Positions 10,930 to 22,669 of a stretch of DNA of 64,000 nucleotides are shown piece by piece; the first letter of the stretch is position 1; each line of letters starts with the position of its first letter. The notes under the pieces are model-generated. The model had not been told where the DNA came from and did no database searches. It saw only the letters and a list, made by a program, of their open reading frames with translations. The DNA comes from Vandiemenella viatica (Eukaryota > Arthropoda > Insecta > Orthoptera > Morabidae), in assembly GCA_031002005.1 (NCBI GenBank), contig JARYHS010013630.1, forward strand, positions 241,311,539 to 241,375,538, written 5' to 3'. The translations under genes and the position numbers were made by a program.

Positions 10930-12060
10930 CATAGCGAATTACAATGTTCTTGATGTAATGTATCAGTGATTCTCTCCGTCTAGTATTAATCATTTTTTCA
11001 CTAATAAAGAATTGCTTGTTTGAGTTCTGCATGTAGGTGACAAAATCTAAAACAACAGGTATATCTTATGCAGAATCTGCGAAAAACTGGTTCTGGGACA
11101 ATTCCTCAGGATTTGTCCAATATAGGCACCTGAGCATTAGTCCGAATAGATGTTTAGTTAAGCAATGAAATCATTTTTAATTGTTCGTACCATATGTGGT
11201 TGGATCAGAGCTATTACCTCCGTAAAAAAAGCAAAACGGTGTGACGCTGTCAAAGATACGCGAATAGAAGTCCGAATTAACTCCATCCGATGGAGCTGAT
11301 CGGATGTGACAGCCGGTTGCATTAGTGACGTACATTTCAGTTTTCAAGCTGTTAATGACAATCAAAAATATCATTTTAAATTAAATTAAATAGTCAAAGA
11401 TATACCGTGCAATAAGTCAGTTTCTTGATCTCGATTCAGAAATTGCATTTTTTTATGCTTCGAAAAGTGTATGACATTAAAAAAAAGTGCTTACTAGGGA
11501 ATTAGGATTTTGAATTCTATGCTGGTTTTGGCGTGTCAGCTTGTAAAAATAGCCGAAAATTTTCTGATTTGGTTTACGCAACTCAGCGAATATTCCAGAA
11601 ATTGTACAGAAACTATATATTTAATTTTTATAATTTTTTTGGGTGAATAGTGTAAGCCCGTTCCGTTTTTTTTTTTTTTTTTTTTTTTTTTTGCGTATCG
11701 TCACGGGTCCAGAACAGTTTCAGTTTTAAGGTAAAAGATTATTACATGTTGACGTGATCTGTTCAAATACGAACTTAATCTGTATTTCACCCATAGGGTA
11801 AATAAAATCCCTTGAGCTTGAAGATCTCAGTAGTGTTCATACGCGTATTAAACTCTGACAGAAACGATCGCGTTATCGGATAATTGTTTCAAAGGTGGTT
11901 GGTAGATTCGAACTTGCTGAAATACAAACTTGTATTTTTGACCTTAAAAGTTCTCTCTACAAGATTTGAAGAATTTCTGCTTAAAGGGAGTGAGCAATTG
12001 CTTCGAAAGCATCACGTTGTTGTTTTTTTTTTTTTTTTATTGAGGCTGATTAAACATTCA
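10930..12060. other. No gene recognised
   Basis: AT-rich. Holds two T runs (about 11667-11691 and 12021-12039), no convincing ORF or structured repeat. Confidence 0.4.
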
Positions 12061-12063
12061 TAA

Positions 12064-13413
12064 AGGCCGCCACACACGTGCGGGAAACCCACGGGATTTG
12101 GACGGGATGGTCACGGCCTTGCGGGATCCCGCCACGTGTGTGGGCACTTTCTTGAGGCCGTGGCCGCACCCCAGTGCGGCCAAATCCCCACCGAAAAACA
12201 ATTCTTATTTCCTCGAAGGCCGGGAGGGAGGGTGAGAATCTCAGCGTGTGTGTCCTGCGGTCAGTCGGCCTTCCAGGATTTCTTGTGAGTGCCTGCATGT
12301 GTTGCGATTTTGTTTCGTGATGTTCCGTGTTTATAAATATGTATGATAGTGAGCCCTGTCTATAGGAATTGAAGTACCAGGAATACAGCGACACAAACAA
12401 ACGAGAAGCTACCTACGCCAAGCTGGCATAAATATTGAAGGAGAATGAACCAAATCCAAAAAAATAAAAAGAATCAATACTAAAAAAAATCAGCAACATT
12501 AAACCATCAGGAAATGAATCTTTGCGAAGTGATGTGCTGAAGAACATTAAAAAAAAATCGGCTGCAAGTAGATCACTTTGACGTTGTTAGCAAAACCGTT
12601 GCCATAAAATTACGTGGCCTTCCGACCAATCAAATGCTAATAGCCGAAAAAATAATTAATGAAACCCTGTTTCAAGTCGAAATGGGCTCTTTAGGAATGT
12701 CTTACAGTGAGCAACGGTTACCTACTTCTGGCCTGTACTATTCTGCAGGCAGCAGTTCTGGATATTTTTTTATCCAGGAACCTCATCCAATAGTCTCAGC
12801 CCACAACATTTTCAAGTGACACCCGCAGGATCATTATAAACCACCAGCAGATTTTGATAAATTACCTCAAAACAACGACACAGCAGCAATTGTTCTATCA
12901 AATTATAATGCAAATGATGTTATGTGATTTGAATTTGAGTTTACATCACATGATCAACTATATTAATTACAACATGATTTTAAACTAATATTATTTTAAT
13001 TTAGTTTTTATGTCATTTAAACTTAATTTTATGTTGTTGATGTATTTACGAATGGGAACAAATCAATTACAGTAAAAGTCCGGTTATCCGAGCCACCTGG
13101 TTTACCGAGGCAAATTTTTTAAATATGATAGGAAGCTTTTATGAAGATATAGAACTACAGGAAAAGGCTGCTTCAAGTTTTACTAGGCAACTTAGAGAGA
13201 GGTAGCACTGTGACAGATTCAATAAAGAAAATAGTAACAGCAGCCAATGCGTGAACATCATCGGATGCTGCCATCGTGAAGCCAACTCTGAGACTGAGAA
13301 ACCCTTGAGGATTTTAACCCCCCGTGTGTGTGCAGCGCCACTTCGATGAAATCCCTGCGGTCCGGCCCGCGGACTGTTTCCCTGCGGCCCGGCCTCCACG
13401 TGTGTGGCTACCT
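12064..13413 (+). mobile_element. PIF/Harbinger-like element, decayed
   Basis: Ends are inverted: left AGGCCGCCACACACGTG, right (reversed) AGGTAGCCACACACGTG. Both sides carry TAA (12061-12063 and 13414-13416), the 3-bp target typical of PIF/Harbinger. The 1350-bp body contains one remnant related to the accessory (MADF/BESS-type) protein of such elements, but no DDE nuclease, so it is non-autonomous. Confidence 0.7.
12566..12819 (+). pseudogene. BESS-type accessory protein fragment of Harbinger-like element
   Basis: The open frame runs HFDVVSKTVAIKLRGLPTNQ, then MLIAEKIINETLFQVEMG. This resembles the C-terminal BESS segment of insect MADF-BESS proteins, which in PIF/Harbinger elements are encoded as the DNA-binding partner of the nuclease. 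The N-terminal MADF domain is not recognisable upstream, where A runs and stops interrupt the frame, so I take it as a remnant. The family call rests on pattern similarity and on the TAA-flanked inverted repeats around it. Confidence 0.5.
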
Positions 13414-13714
13414 TAATGTAACCTTTGGTCATAGTGTCTGTAACGGCCAAATAACTGCAGATAATTACACAGTTGATCATCTACGAAGAAATGAATTGCC
13501 AGAATACTCGACTCGGTAACAGATTTGGTCTGAATTGCACTTTAAATAACCTAATAACTCACGTACAGCGAACATGAATAAATACCATTAACGTAAGTGG
13601 TTAGTAAAATACTTAACAAGCAAATAAATCGTAATGTATAAACTTTGGTCAAGCACCGAAAGTTTTAACTAAATTGAAATTTAGCATGGGCCAGAATAAC
13701 AATCGTCATTCGTG

Positions 13715-13964
13715 GACCGAGCGTGGTGGTGTAACGGATAGCGTTCTGGCCTCGCATTCGGGAGGACGGCGGTTCGAATCCCCGTCCGGGCATCCAGATT
13801 TGGGTTTTCCATGGTTTCCCCAAATCACTCCAGGCGAATGCCGGGATGCTTCCTTCAAAAGGCCATGGCCGAATTCCTTCCCATTCCTTGCCCCCATCCT
13901 TTCCCGTCTCTAAAGACCACGTTGTTAAAAAAGGGACGTTAAAATGTTACAAAAAAAAAAAAGT
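13715..13964 (+). mobile_element. tRNA-derived SINE, family A, complete young-looking copy
   Basis: Best copy of the family. tRNA head GACCGAGCGTGGTGGTGTAA with B box GGTTCGAATCCCC; body GGGCATCCAGATTTGGGTTT and CCAGGCGAATGCCGGGATGC; end GACCACGTTGTT..GGGACGTT and an A tail. Perfect 10-bp target duplication GTCATTCGTG at 13705-13714 and 13965-13974. Confidence 0.92.
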
Positions 13965-14200
13965 CATTCGTGATTACAGCAGAGACCACGAGTAATTTAA
14001 GTTTATAAAGTTTTTTATGTTGTTTTCATTAGCGACATAATACTGAAAAGCGTTCCATTTTGTTTCAGCACTAAAGTTTATCAATTTTTTTTTACTATGA
14101 AATGCTACGAAATGCAAATTTAATGAATGTATTATGGCAATTAATTTTGTAGCAGCTGCTTAGCTATTAAATTGTGGACATAACATCGAATTTCTTCTAA

Positions 14201-14579
14201 GGGTGCGTCCATTAATTACGTGAGGTGTTTTTCCGGAATTGAAGACCCTCCCCCCTCTGGTGAGACTTCGTGAGATTTGGTCGGACCCCCCTCCCCTCTC
14301 TAAAATGACGTGAGATCCCCCCCCCCCCTAGTAAGGACCTCGCAACTTTTTGAGACCTTTTTTTATATGTCTCATTCTCCCAAGGGCGGTTATACCCCCC
14401 TAAAGTCGGTTTATACCCCCATAAAATCGACTTTTTTTTTTAAAAAAAAGCTTTACCATTTTACAAGAATTTCAAAACCTCACGTGAGATTTCCGTTGCC
14501 CCTCTCCCCTTGATGAGGTTTGTGAGATTTCCCTGCCTCCCCCCCCCTATTTCACCTCACGTAATTAATGGCCTCCCCC
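14201..14579. mobile_element. Foldback MITE with TAA target duplication
   Basis: 379 bp. Left end GGGTGCGTCCATTAATTACG, right end reversed GGGGGAGGCCATTAATTACG, both continuing GTGAGGTG. TAA on both sides (14198-14200, 14580-14582). Inside are runs of C/T and repeated GTGAGATTT. Same family as 30567-30779 and 890-1080; the 3-bp TAA target suggests a Harbinger-related origin. Confidence 0.8.
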
Positions 14580-14727
14580 TAATGATATCTCTGGTCACTG
14601 CTAATTTGCCAGCGACGGCTGGCGCGCTACATCACCGTTCTCCAGCCAATAGCTATCGAGATGAATGAATGAATGAGCAAGTAAGCTTAGAGAATCATAT
14701 AGTAGATATTGAATGAAGGAGACGCGA

Positions 14728-14940
14728 GGGTGTGGCTCAGTGTGCTGGATTGGGGAGGTACAGCGGACCGAGCATGAACTCTGGCTCCCTCGTACCGTCA
14801 GTCCTTCCTGCGGTTTTTAAGTGATTTTCCGCAGCTACCATCTCGAATGTCAGGAAGATCCCCAATTTCCGCCTCATAATCTACACATTTCACTTATTAC
14901 ACGCTGAATATAGTTTCACGCTTTTCACAGATATATGACA
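14728..14940 (+). mobile_element. Possible tRNA-derived SINE, other family
   Basis: GGGTGTGGCTCAGTGTGCTGG looks like a tRNA A-box head; CATCTCGAATGTCAGG may be a worn B box. No second copy is seen here, so the call is weak. Confidence 0.3.
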
Positions 14941-15225
14941 ACCTTACTTTCCCCGCTAGTACTTAGGAAGACTACGACCTGACAGATGGCATAAAATGCT
15001 TGGCGTCAACAAGGGCACATGGCCGTGAAAACATAGCTTCAAATGTCACCATGCTAACGATTAGTAAGACTAATTGAAGGCAGCCGATCCTAAACTGTAA
15101 GGAAAAGGTGGTGAAGAAGAAGAAAAAGACTGAAAAATGGAAGTAAAAATCCATCATTATAAACCATCCCAGAATGCTTCTTTAAGTTTTTGAATTAAGA
15201 AGTAACAAACATGTCGTAGTAACTA

Positions 15226-15320
15226 GGATTGTAACGGGGCTCCACCTCCGCATCCGCAAGCCTGGAAGTCACACACGGAATCGTACCTCCTCCTCCGACT
15301 CTGCATTCGCACGTTTTAAA
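15226..15320 (+). mobile_element. Fragment of a hAT-like element end
   Basis: TAGGATTGTAACGGGG followed by TCCGCATCCGC matches the end of the hAT-like element at 37613-40146 (minus-strand end TAGGGATGTAACGGATATCC then GCATCCGC). Only one end is found. Confidence 0.4.
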
Positions 15321-15379
15321 GCAGAGGTATAACAGAGATTTGTTTACATTGCAGTATGTTTGTTAGGCTCGAAGAACGA

Positions 15380-15620
15380 AAACGCTCATTGAGCGTAGGA
15401 AACGGAGGTGGTTTCTTTAAAACTGCCACAACACTTTATTCGCGTCATGGCACTTACAAAAGCAGCCAGAACTATTGTGGCTAACTCAAAAAGGCCAAGA
15501 CACGAAATTCGCGTCGTAGCTCTCATATTTGACCACAGTGCGTTGTGGTGATTAAGAAAAGCCACAACACGATCAAACGTTAGCTGACGCAACCACGACA
15601 CAATAGACAGGTTGTAACTA
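15380..15620. other. Diffuse inverted repeats with CCACAACAC motifs
   Basis: CCACAACAC-type words occur on both strands (about 15426, 15535-15550, 15560), mixed with TTCGCGTC repeats. This looks like a worn inverted-repeat element, but I could not define its ends. Confidence 0.3.
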
Positions 15621-15811
15621 CATCTTATGGATGTTAATTAATAATCAGGTGATCTTAAGAAGAAAACAACACTTCTTAACTATCGCTCCTTTAAATCATT
15701 ATCTGATATACGTTGACAGTAAAATTATTAAAACAAAGGAAGTTGATAGCAATATTATCAATAATGTAGCAGAATTATTTATTTTTACAAAAACTATCAT
15801 CTTGATATTTT

Positions 15812-16031
15812 ACCGAGCGTGGTGGATGAGCGGTAACGCTCTAGCTAGATTCGGGTCCGAATCCCGTTCCAAACATCCAGATTTGAGTATTCCATGGTTT
15901 ACCCGAAATCACTCCAGGTAAATGCAGGGATAAGTCCTTCAAAAAGGCCATGTACGAATTCATTCCCGTTCCTTGCCCCCAGTCCATTCCAGTCTCTAAT
16001 GACCTTGACGTCGACGTGACGTAAAAACAAT
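15812..16031 (+). mobile_element. tRNA-derived SINE, family A
   Basis: ACCGAGCGTGGTGGATGAGC head, GGGTCCGAATCCC B box, body CATCCAGATTTGAGTATTCC, end GACCTTGACGTCGACGTGAC and a short impure A tail. No clear target duplication. Confidence 0.85.
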
Positions 16032-16970
16032 AAGAAAAAAGTATAAAATTTAAAATCCATTAAATTTTGAGCTACATTTTATGTTCTTTAAGCAACATTT
16101 ACATATTTTTTTACCACTGACTTATCACCATTGACACATAATATTACAATAAGCTTAAGTTTTCAATGTAATAAAAGTTGTATTTTTTTGTGAAAATGAC
16201 AACTCAGGAGCTCAGTGTTCAGAGTTTCATGAATATGTTCAAGTTATCTTTGCCGACAGCAACGAAAAATGTTACTTCTAAGCTCTATTTAAGAACGAAC
16301 AGCGCCAATGTTGAGCAATGTTGAGAGAATAAGTGTCAATTCCGGCGAAGAGAAACAGGCACATAAAGTGAGCTGTGGACGACATATGGTGGTTGAAAGT
16401 GGTCTATCATGGATATTTTCGTATTTCGAGCAAAGACATGTGTATCCCTATATTTCACTCTGCAGCCAAAACTACTTAGTAAGTTGAACCAATAATATGA
16501 CATATTTAACTCTCTATTTCTTATTAATAAAAAAATTCAAGAAATTAAAATTTTTGCTTTTTTTTGGTTAAACATAAATGAATATTTTTCATTTGGGAAA
16601 AGCTGCATAAACAATAAAGGTAAGGACTGTAGTAATTAGTATGTAGAACATGTCCTGCAAATTTGAAAAAGATCTATGCATATGGAAAAAATTATCTTTA
16701 AAACCATTTGATGAATTGCTGTTTCGAGATATTTAAGGTTAAAGATTTGGTTTACCTTCAAGTGCAGTAAGATTTAGGTGGCTGTCAATCACACATAACT
16801 TCCACACTATCAAAGATATTTAAATAATTTTTTCAACAAGATGAAGTCAAAAGTATAAACTATTTTTGTGAATCAAAAGAATTTTTTTTTTTTTTTGAAA
16901 CCTGATAACTGTACCTACCCCCTTAAATGCATTTGCGACATTGTGCTAGAAGCTGGTGTTTGTGTTGCAG
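16032..16970. other. No gene; intron upstream of the Kazal exon
   Basis: AT-rich. It must be intron at least next to 16970, because the Kazal exon starts with a split codon. No upstream exon (signal peptide) could be recognised anywhere in the window 5' of it. Confidence 0.5.
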
Positions 16971-17136
16971 GTGAAGGAGGTGGGGCTCCTAAGCCGGACC
17001 CCCGCTGGCTGTGCGAGAGGATTCGATGTCCACCAGTGGTCTCTCCCATCTGCGGGGTGGACGACAGCGGCGTGCTGAGAACATTCCGTAGCGCCTGCCA
17101 CAAAGAGCTAGCCTTCTGCCACGAGAAGAAATGTCA
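16971..17136 (+). CDS. Kazal-type domain protein, internal exon
   Basis: Host exon between acceptor TGTGTTGCAG (ends 16970) and donor CA|GTAACT (17137). It starts at codon position 2 and encodes a glycine/proline linker (EGGGAPKPDPRW), then a Kazal core: LCERIRCPP, ICGVDDSGVLRTF, SACHKELAFCHEKKC. Kazal domains are secreted, disulfide-bonded and usually inhibit serine proteases. Cysteines 1-5 and the CG turn are in place; the sixth is supplied by the last exon. The residue at the usual P1 position (two after the second cysteine) is Pro, unlike trypsin or elastase inhibitors, so inhibition is doubtful. Base composition (GC-rich, open) contrasts with the surrounding DNA. Earlier exons, with the signal peptide, are not in the window. 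Confidence 0.85.
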
Positions 17137-17641
17137 GTAACTCAACGTCACTAATAACGGGACACAGTCAGTAATACTAGCTGTAAATATAAAAACTTAG
17201 TTCACAATCTGGAGGTTGGTTTGATCGTGCCGAAAAAGACGTACAAAGCCACTATATCAGATTCAACACGGCCTGTTGCTTTCTTCTGGGACGTAAATTA
17301 AAAAAATACAAACATGCAGTAAAGTATTTTTTTTTTCTTGAAATGTAATGCTTACGGATTCACTGTCAGATGCTGATGTGCAAAGACAAGCTTTCGACTG
17401 CGGGCAGAGTAGGCCTACGTCATCGAAAGCTCGTCTTTCTAATTATCCAGCAGCAAACCACTGAAGATTAGGTCTACATTTATATCACACCGTGCGAAAG
17501 CCTTCGTTCACAAAATAATGTTTTTACCTTTTGCGACGCTTCAAAACAGAACCCTAACTTGAAAGTCTCTTTCAAATCGGGGTAGTATCTGTTTTCTTTC
17601 TATGTCTCCTCTCCTAATTTTTTGTCACATGTGTAAATTTA

Positions 17642-17642
<1 letters not shown>

Positions 17643-17687
<45 letters not shown>
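17643..17687. repeat. T homopolymer in the Kazal intron
   Basis: About 45 consecutive T followed by a short A run. Possibly the tail of a minus-strand retroposed sequence; its length is unreliable in any assembly. Confidence 0.8.
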
Positions 17688-17694
<7 letters not shown>

Positions 17695-17816
17695 ACGTGG
17701 GCTGTTAACTTAACCCGGTGGTGATTTTGTCATTTCAATTACAATGAATATCTATCTACCTTTAATTTTTAAATCGTATCGCATCGAACATTCTACTTTT
17801 TTTTTATTTCAGAAAG

Positions 17817-17833
17817 CTGCAAAGACAGTAAAG
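17817..17833 (+). CDS. Kazal-type gene, microexon
   Basis: A T-rich tract ends TTTATTTCAGAAAG, then CTGCAAAGACAGTAAAG and donor GTATTT (17834). Using the AG at 17815-17816 gives a 17-nt exon reading (H)CKDSK(D), which keeps frame with both neighbours. The better-looking AG at 17811-17812 gives a 21-nt exon that reads into TAA. So either the downstream acceptor is used or the longer form is a truncated isoform. The extra cysteine could pair with the one in KKC of the preceding exon. Confidence 0.6.
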
Positions 17834-18229
17834 GTATTTTTTTTAATTAAGCTATTAGCTATGTGTACAGTTTTTATCAGGGCCTGCTCATTTTAACAAG
17901 AGTTACCAAATACTCCGAGTGACATTGAAGTTAGGTTTGCTCTGAAGACATTTACACCAGAAATTTTTGCTTTTAATTTTTGTAAGAGACACCAACTCGG
18001 ACAAATACAGTAAACTGTGAAACAGTATTTTTATTGTTCGAAACGAATAAATTGTTTAAAGAGGGACCACATTAGAAGCATAACCAATGTGCTATGAGCA
18101 ACAATTCAATATTTACAGTATTGAATGATAGTAATTAAACTAGAGAACAATTTAGTAACTACGCAAGGGATTTATTTATAGATATGTTTAATTTAATTGC
18201 GATACGATTAATATGCTCCGGTAACATTT

Positions 18230-18880
18230 GACCTACGTACCTATTTTCCCTGTGTTTTTGCTAATTTGTTCATCCCTTCCTCTCGTAATTTAATTCCAAT
18301 CCCTTTCTGTCCTACCAACGAAAAAAAAAATCGTGGTCAGCTTTTCTCTTCCATGTACTACTCCCAATTGTTCTACCAATATTCCAATATTCATGCTATC
18401 TCATCAACAGCATTTGCCGCGTATCCTCTAAGCACTCCCTTCACCTTTCTGCTGTCTTCCTATAACTCCCAATCCAGTTAATTTATCATCTCAGTTACTG
18501 ATTGTGTTCAGCGGTAATTTCCACAAACAAATCTCATCCATTGAACCTTCTCAAATACCTAATTTGATACACAAAAAGTGGGTCTCATGCTACACAACCA
18601 TAACCATAACCAATTCCTACACTTCTCTGGTACATCCCCTGATCTCTCCAAAAACTAAAGGATTTTGAAACATCTTCCTGCCACCCAGCCAACTGAATTT
18701 ACTGTCCAATCTTATGTTAAGATATTTACTTAAGTTCTTTAACAAGCAATTCCTTCCCCACAATACAAACATAATTTTTTTTAGTTTTTACCTGTGTACC
18801 TAATAAAGTGACTCTTCTTGTCACTTATTTCAATTCAATGTCGATCTATTTCATCATATTAGTTAGACTAGCACTTGTCC
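18230..18880 (-). mobile_element. CR1-type LINE 3' fragment, in intron
   Basis: Aligns by eye with 27480-28060: GTTACTGATTGTGTTCAGCG, ATTTCCACAAACAAATCT, GTACATCCCCTGATC, AGATATTTAC and CCTAATAAAGTGACTC occur in the same order. It is the minus-strand end of a CR1 reverse-transcriptase ORF plus 3' region, heavily decayed. It sits just 5' of the satellite array. Confidence 0.65.
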
Positions 18881-18938
18881 ACTGCTTCGCGCCTTGTGCT
18901 TTGGTATGTGTAGAAATTCTTTATCCGATTTTATTTTA

Positions 18939-21622
18939 CTAGACGAACCGTGCGAAAATTTCGCGAATAAAATGCGATGAATAGTGAGGTTGAATATAAT
19001 GTCACCAAGTTCAGTCATTACTCTTCACACTCCTACTTCATTTATCGATTTTGGTTAGATATCCGGGGAGATAAATGGCTAGAGATACAAAAAACGCATT
19101 TTAGAAAAATTGACATTTTTGCCTTTTAAGGGTCGAATTACGAAAAATTCCTTTGTTAAAATATAATGTTACCAGGGCGGAGACCGTATTCTTTAATATG
19201 ATACCTCATTTATCTATATCGGTTAGATATCAAGGGAGATAAATCGCCCGTGACACAAAAATCGGTAATAGAAAAATTTATACTTTTTCCCTTTAAGGGT
19301 TGAATTCTAAACACATTCTTTCTTAAAATATGATGTCTCACAAAGCTGAGAAATTACTCCTCATAATCCTACCTCATTTATCGATTTTGGTTAGATATCC
19401 AGGGAGATAAATGGCTCGAGATACAAAAAACGCATTTTAGAAAAAGTGATATTTTTGCCCTATAAGAGGTCGAATTACGATAAATTCCTTTCTTAAAATA
19501 TAATGTTACCATGGCGGAGACCTTATTCTTAATATGATACCTCATTTATCTATATCGGTTAGATATTAAGGGAGATAAATCGCTCGTGACACAAAAACGC
19601 ATTGCAAAAATATTGATACTTTTGCCATTTAAGGGTCGAATTCCGAAAACTTTCTGGCTTAATATATGACGTCACTAAAGCGGATATCTTAATCTTTAAA
19701 ACGATACTTCATAAAACGGTTTCAGATAGGTATCGAGGGAGATAACTGACACAGAAAACAGCATTTTAGAAAAATTTACATTTTTGCCCTTTAAGGGTCG
19801 AATTCCGAAAACTTTCTTGCTTAAAATTACGATTTAATCAAAGTGGAGACCATAAGCTTTAAAATGACACCTCATTCATTGATTTCGGTTAAGTATGAAG
19901 GAAGATATAGGCTTGTGACAAAAAAATACCTTATAGAAATATAGACTAGACGACCCGTGCGAAAATTTCGCGAATAAAATGCGATGAATAGTGAGGTTGA
20001 ATACTGTAATGTCACCAAGTTCAGTCATTACTCTTCATACTCCTACTTCATTTATCGATTTTGGTTAGAAATCCAGGGAGATAAATGGCTCGAAACACAA
20101 AAAACGTATTTTAGAAATATTGATATTTTTGCGCTTTATGGGTCGAATTACGAAAAATTCCTTTCTTAGAATATAATGTTACCACGGCGGAAACCTTAGT
20201 CTTTAATACGATATGTCATTTATCTATATCGATTAGATATCAAGGGAAATATAAGGCTCGTGACACAAAAATACGTTGTAGAACAATTTATACTTTTTCC
20301 CTTTAATAGTTGAATTCCAAACACTTCTTTCTTAAAATATGATGTCAGCAAAGCTGAGAAATTATTCCTCACAATCGGTACTTGATTTATCGATTTTGGA
20401 TTGATATCAAGGGAGATAAGCGTCTCGAGACACAAAAAACGCATTTCAGAAAAATTGACTTTTTTGCCTTTTATGGGTCGAATTACGAAAAATTCCTTTC
20501 TTAAAATATAATGTTACCACGGCGGAGACCTTATTCTTTAATATGATACCTCATTTATATATATCGGCTAGATATCAAGGGAGATAAATCACTCGTGACA
20601 CAAAAATCGGTTATAGAAAAATTTATACTTTTTTCCTTTAACGGTTGAATTCCAAAAACATTCTTTCTTAAAATATGATTTCAAAAAGCTGATACATTAC
20701 TCCTTATATTCCTACTTCATTTATCGATTTTGGTTAGATATCCAGGGAGATAAATGGCTCGAGATACAAAAAACGTATTTTAGAAATATTGACATTTTTG
20801 CCTTTTAAGGATCGAATTACGAAAAATTCCTTTGTTAAAATATAATGTTACCACGGCGGAGACCTTATTCTTTAATATGGTACCTCATTTATCTATATCG
20901 GTTAGATATTAAGGGAGATAAATCGCTCGTGACACAAAAATGCGTTATAGAAAAATTTATACTTTTTCCCTTTAAGGGTTGAATTCCAAACACATTCTTA
21001 AAATATGATGTCACAAAGCTGAGAAATTACTCCTCATAAACCTACCTCATTTATCAATTTTGGTTCGATATCCAGGGAAATAAATGGCTCGAGATACAAA
21101 AAACGCATTTTAGAAAAAGTGACATTTTTGCCCTATAAGGGTCGAATTACGAAAAATTCCTTTCTTAAAATATAATGTTACCATGGCGGAGACCTTATTC
21201 TTTAATATGATACCTCATTTATCTATATCGGTTAGATATTAAGGGAGATAAATCGCTCGTGACACAAAAACGCATTGCAAAAATATTGATACTTTTGCCC
21301 TTTAAGGGTTGAATTCCGAAAACTTTCTGGCTTAATATATGACGTCACGAAAGCGGAGATCTTAATCTTTAAAACGATACTTCATAAAACGGTTTCAGAT
21401 AGGTATGGAGGGAGATAACTGACTCGTAACACAGAAAACAGCATTTTAGGAAAATTTACATTTTTGCCCTTTAAGGGTCGAATTCCGAAAACTTTCTTGC
21501 TTAAAATACGATTTAACCAAAGTGGAGACCATAAGCTTTAAAATGACACCTCATTCATTGATTTCGGTTAAGTATGAAGGAAGATATAGGCTTGTGACAA
21601 AAAAATACCTTATAGAAATAAT
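18939..21622. repeat. Satellite array, about 167-bp monomers in A-B dimers
   Basis: About 16 monomers spaced 165-170 bp. Anchor words are GGGTCGAATTACG (A type) and GGGTTGAATTCC (B type), alternating over most of the array, so the real unit is a dimer of about 335 bp. A-type units also share GATATCCAGGGAGATAAATG; B-type share GATATTAAGGGAGATAAATC and CTCGTGACACAAAAA. The array has two blocks (18939-19945 and 19946-21622). Each opens with CTAGACGACCCGTGCGAAAA (first block GAACC) and closes with the same GACAAAAAAATACCTTATAG segment. The palindrome GCGAAAATTTCGC is in each opening. It lies in the last intron of the Kazal-type gene. Confidence 0.85.
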
Positions 21623-21639
21623 ATATATGATGATTACCA

Positions 21640-22100
21640 AATATTAACTTGAAGGGGGATGAATGTCATTATTTCAGTCGCATATGTACATAGGTGTACT
21701 TATGTTATGTTAGTAAGAGCGTACTTTATGTTTCGATCTGACGCGCCAATAAATACAGAAATGGTCCGCTAATTGAATCGTTCTTTAATACAATCTACCC
21801 ATTAAATATTATCTAACGGATGCCTATTCGCAGTCAAAATGTTTACCATAATTAAACCTACATATGTGGTGACTGTGTGTTTAAATCTTAGAAACTATAA
21901 CAGATCGATTTTGTGATTCAGTTAGGGATTTTAAATCATCATATTATAGTTTATACATATACAAATAAAGAAATCTGTTCGTACGCAAGTCAGGAATCAC
22001 AACTTCAAATACTACTTACAGATAAGTGAACAATACTGATGTGTGCCTGTGTATCATCCACAATCATAAAATCTTCCGAATTAGTGCAAGTTTCAACGTA
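21640..22100 (+). repeat. Dispersed repeat flanking the satellite, copy 1
   Basis: AACAGATCGATTTTGTGATTCAGTTAGG, cut here to its key words AACAGATCGATTTT and GATTCAGTTAG, then ATACAAATAAAGAAATCTGTTC, key word AAATCTGTTC, and GTGTATCATCCACAATCATA, recur at 24770-24970. Non-coding; ends undefined. Confidence 0.55.
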
Positions 22101-22637
22101 TGTTAAAAAAAAAAACTATTTATGCGCACTAACATGTTTAGCTCATCTGCATATAACATAAATATAGAAGGGGAGGAGGTGATCCTAGAGAAAGCCAATT
22201 AACATTTATTTGATAGTTTATCTGTGAATCTGAAATTCTGCTTGGGAAAAAATCGCGGGAACATCTAATTAGAAAATAAAAATCGCTTTAATTTAGAAAT
22301 TTTGCTGTTGGTAAGGAAAAAAAATATGGGGATCCTAAAAAATATGATATAAAGAGAGAAAAATAACGGGATAGTTTCTGAGATGTAGTAACTTAATGAG
22401 AGCTAACTTCATGGTTGAGTGGGAAGTTCCTAATATAATCCCGGCATTAGATACGTGAAACAAACACGAATATATTACAGTGATAGTAAAATACAAATTA
22501 GGAGTTTTGTAGAACAGAGCAGCGATAAGAATTGTAGTCGAACAACTAAAAGAATTGCTGATAATGTTTAAATTTCCATTCAGTAATCAACCTCGGACTT
22601 AACGCAGTTTTAACCTAAATTTTCTTGTTTATTGCAG

Positions 22638-22669
22638 ATTACGCCGTGGTGAAGCCTGGAGAATGTTGA
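22638..22669 (+). CDS. Kazal-type gene, terminal coding exon
   Basis: After acceptor TTTATTGCAG (22637) the sequence reads, in the frame left by the microexon, (D)YAVVKPGEC then TGA at 22667-22669. The ending VVKPGEC is the classical close of a Kazal domain; its cysteine is the sixth of the core. A 3' UTR of about 140 bp follows to the poly(A) signals. The last intron spans 17834-22637 (4.8 kb) and is filled by a LINE fragment and a satellite array. Confidence 0.85.

Noticed and set aside
18939..21622. Possible CRISPR-like array
   Set aside because: Units are contiguous 167-bp monomers without unique spacers, in a eukaryotic intron; it is a satellite.
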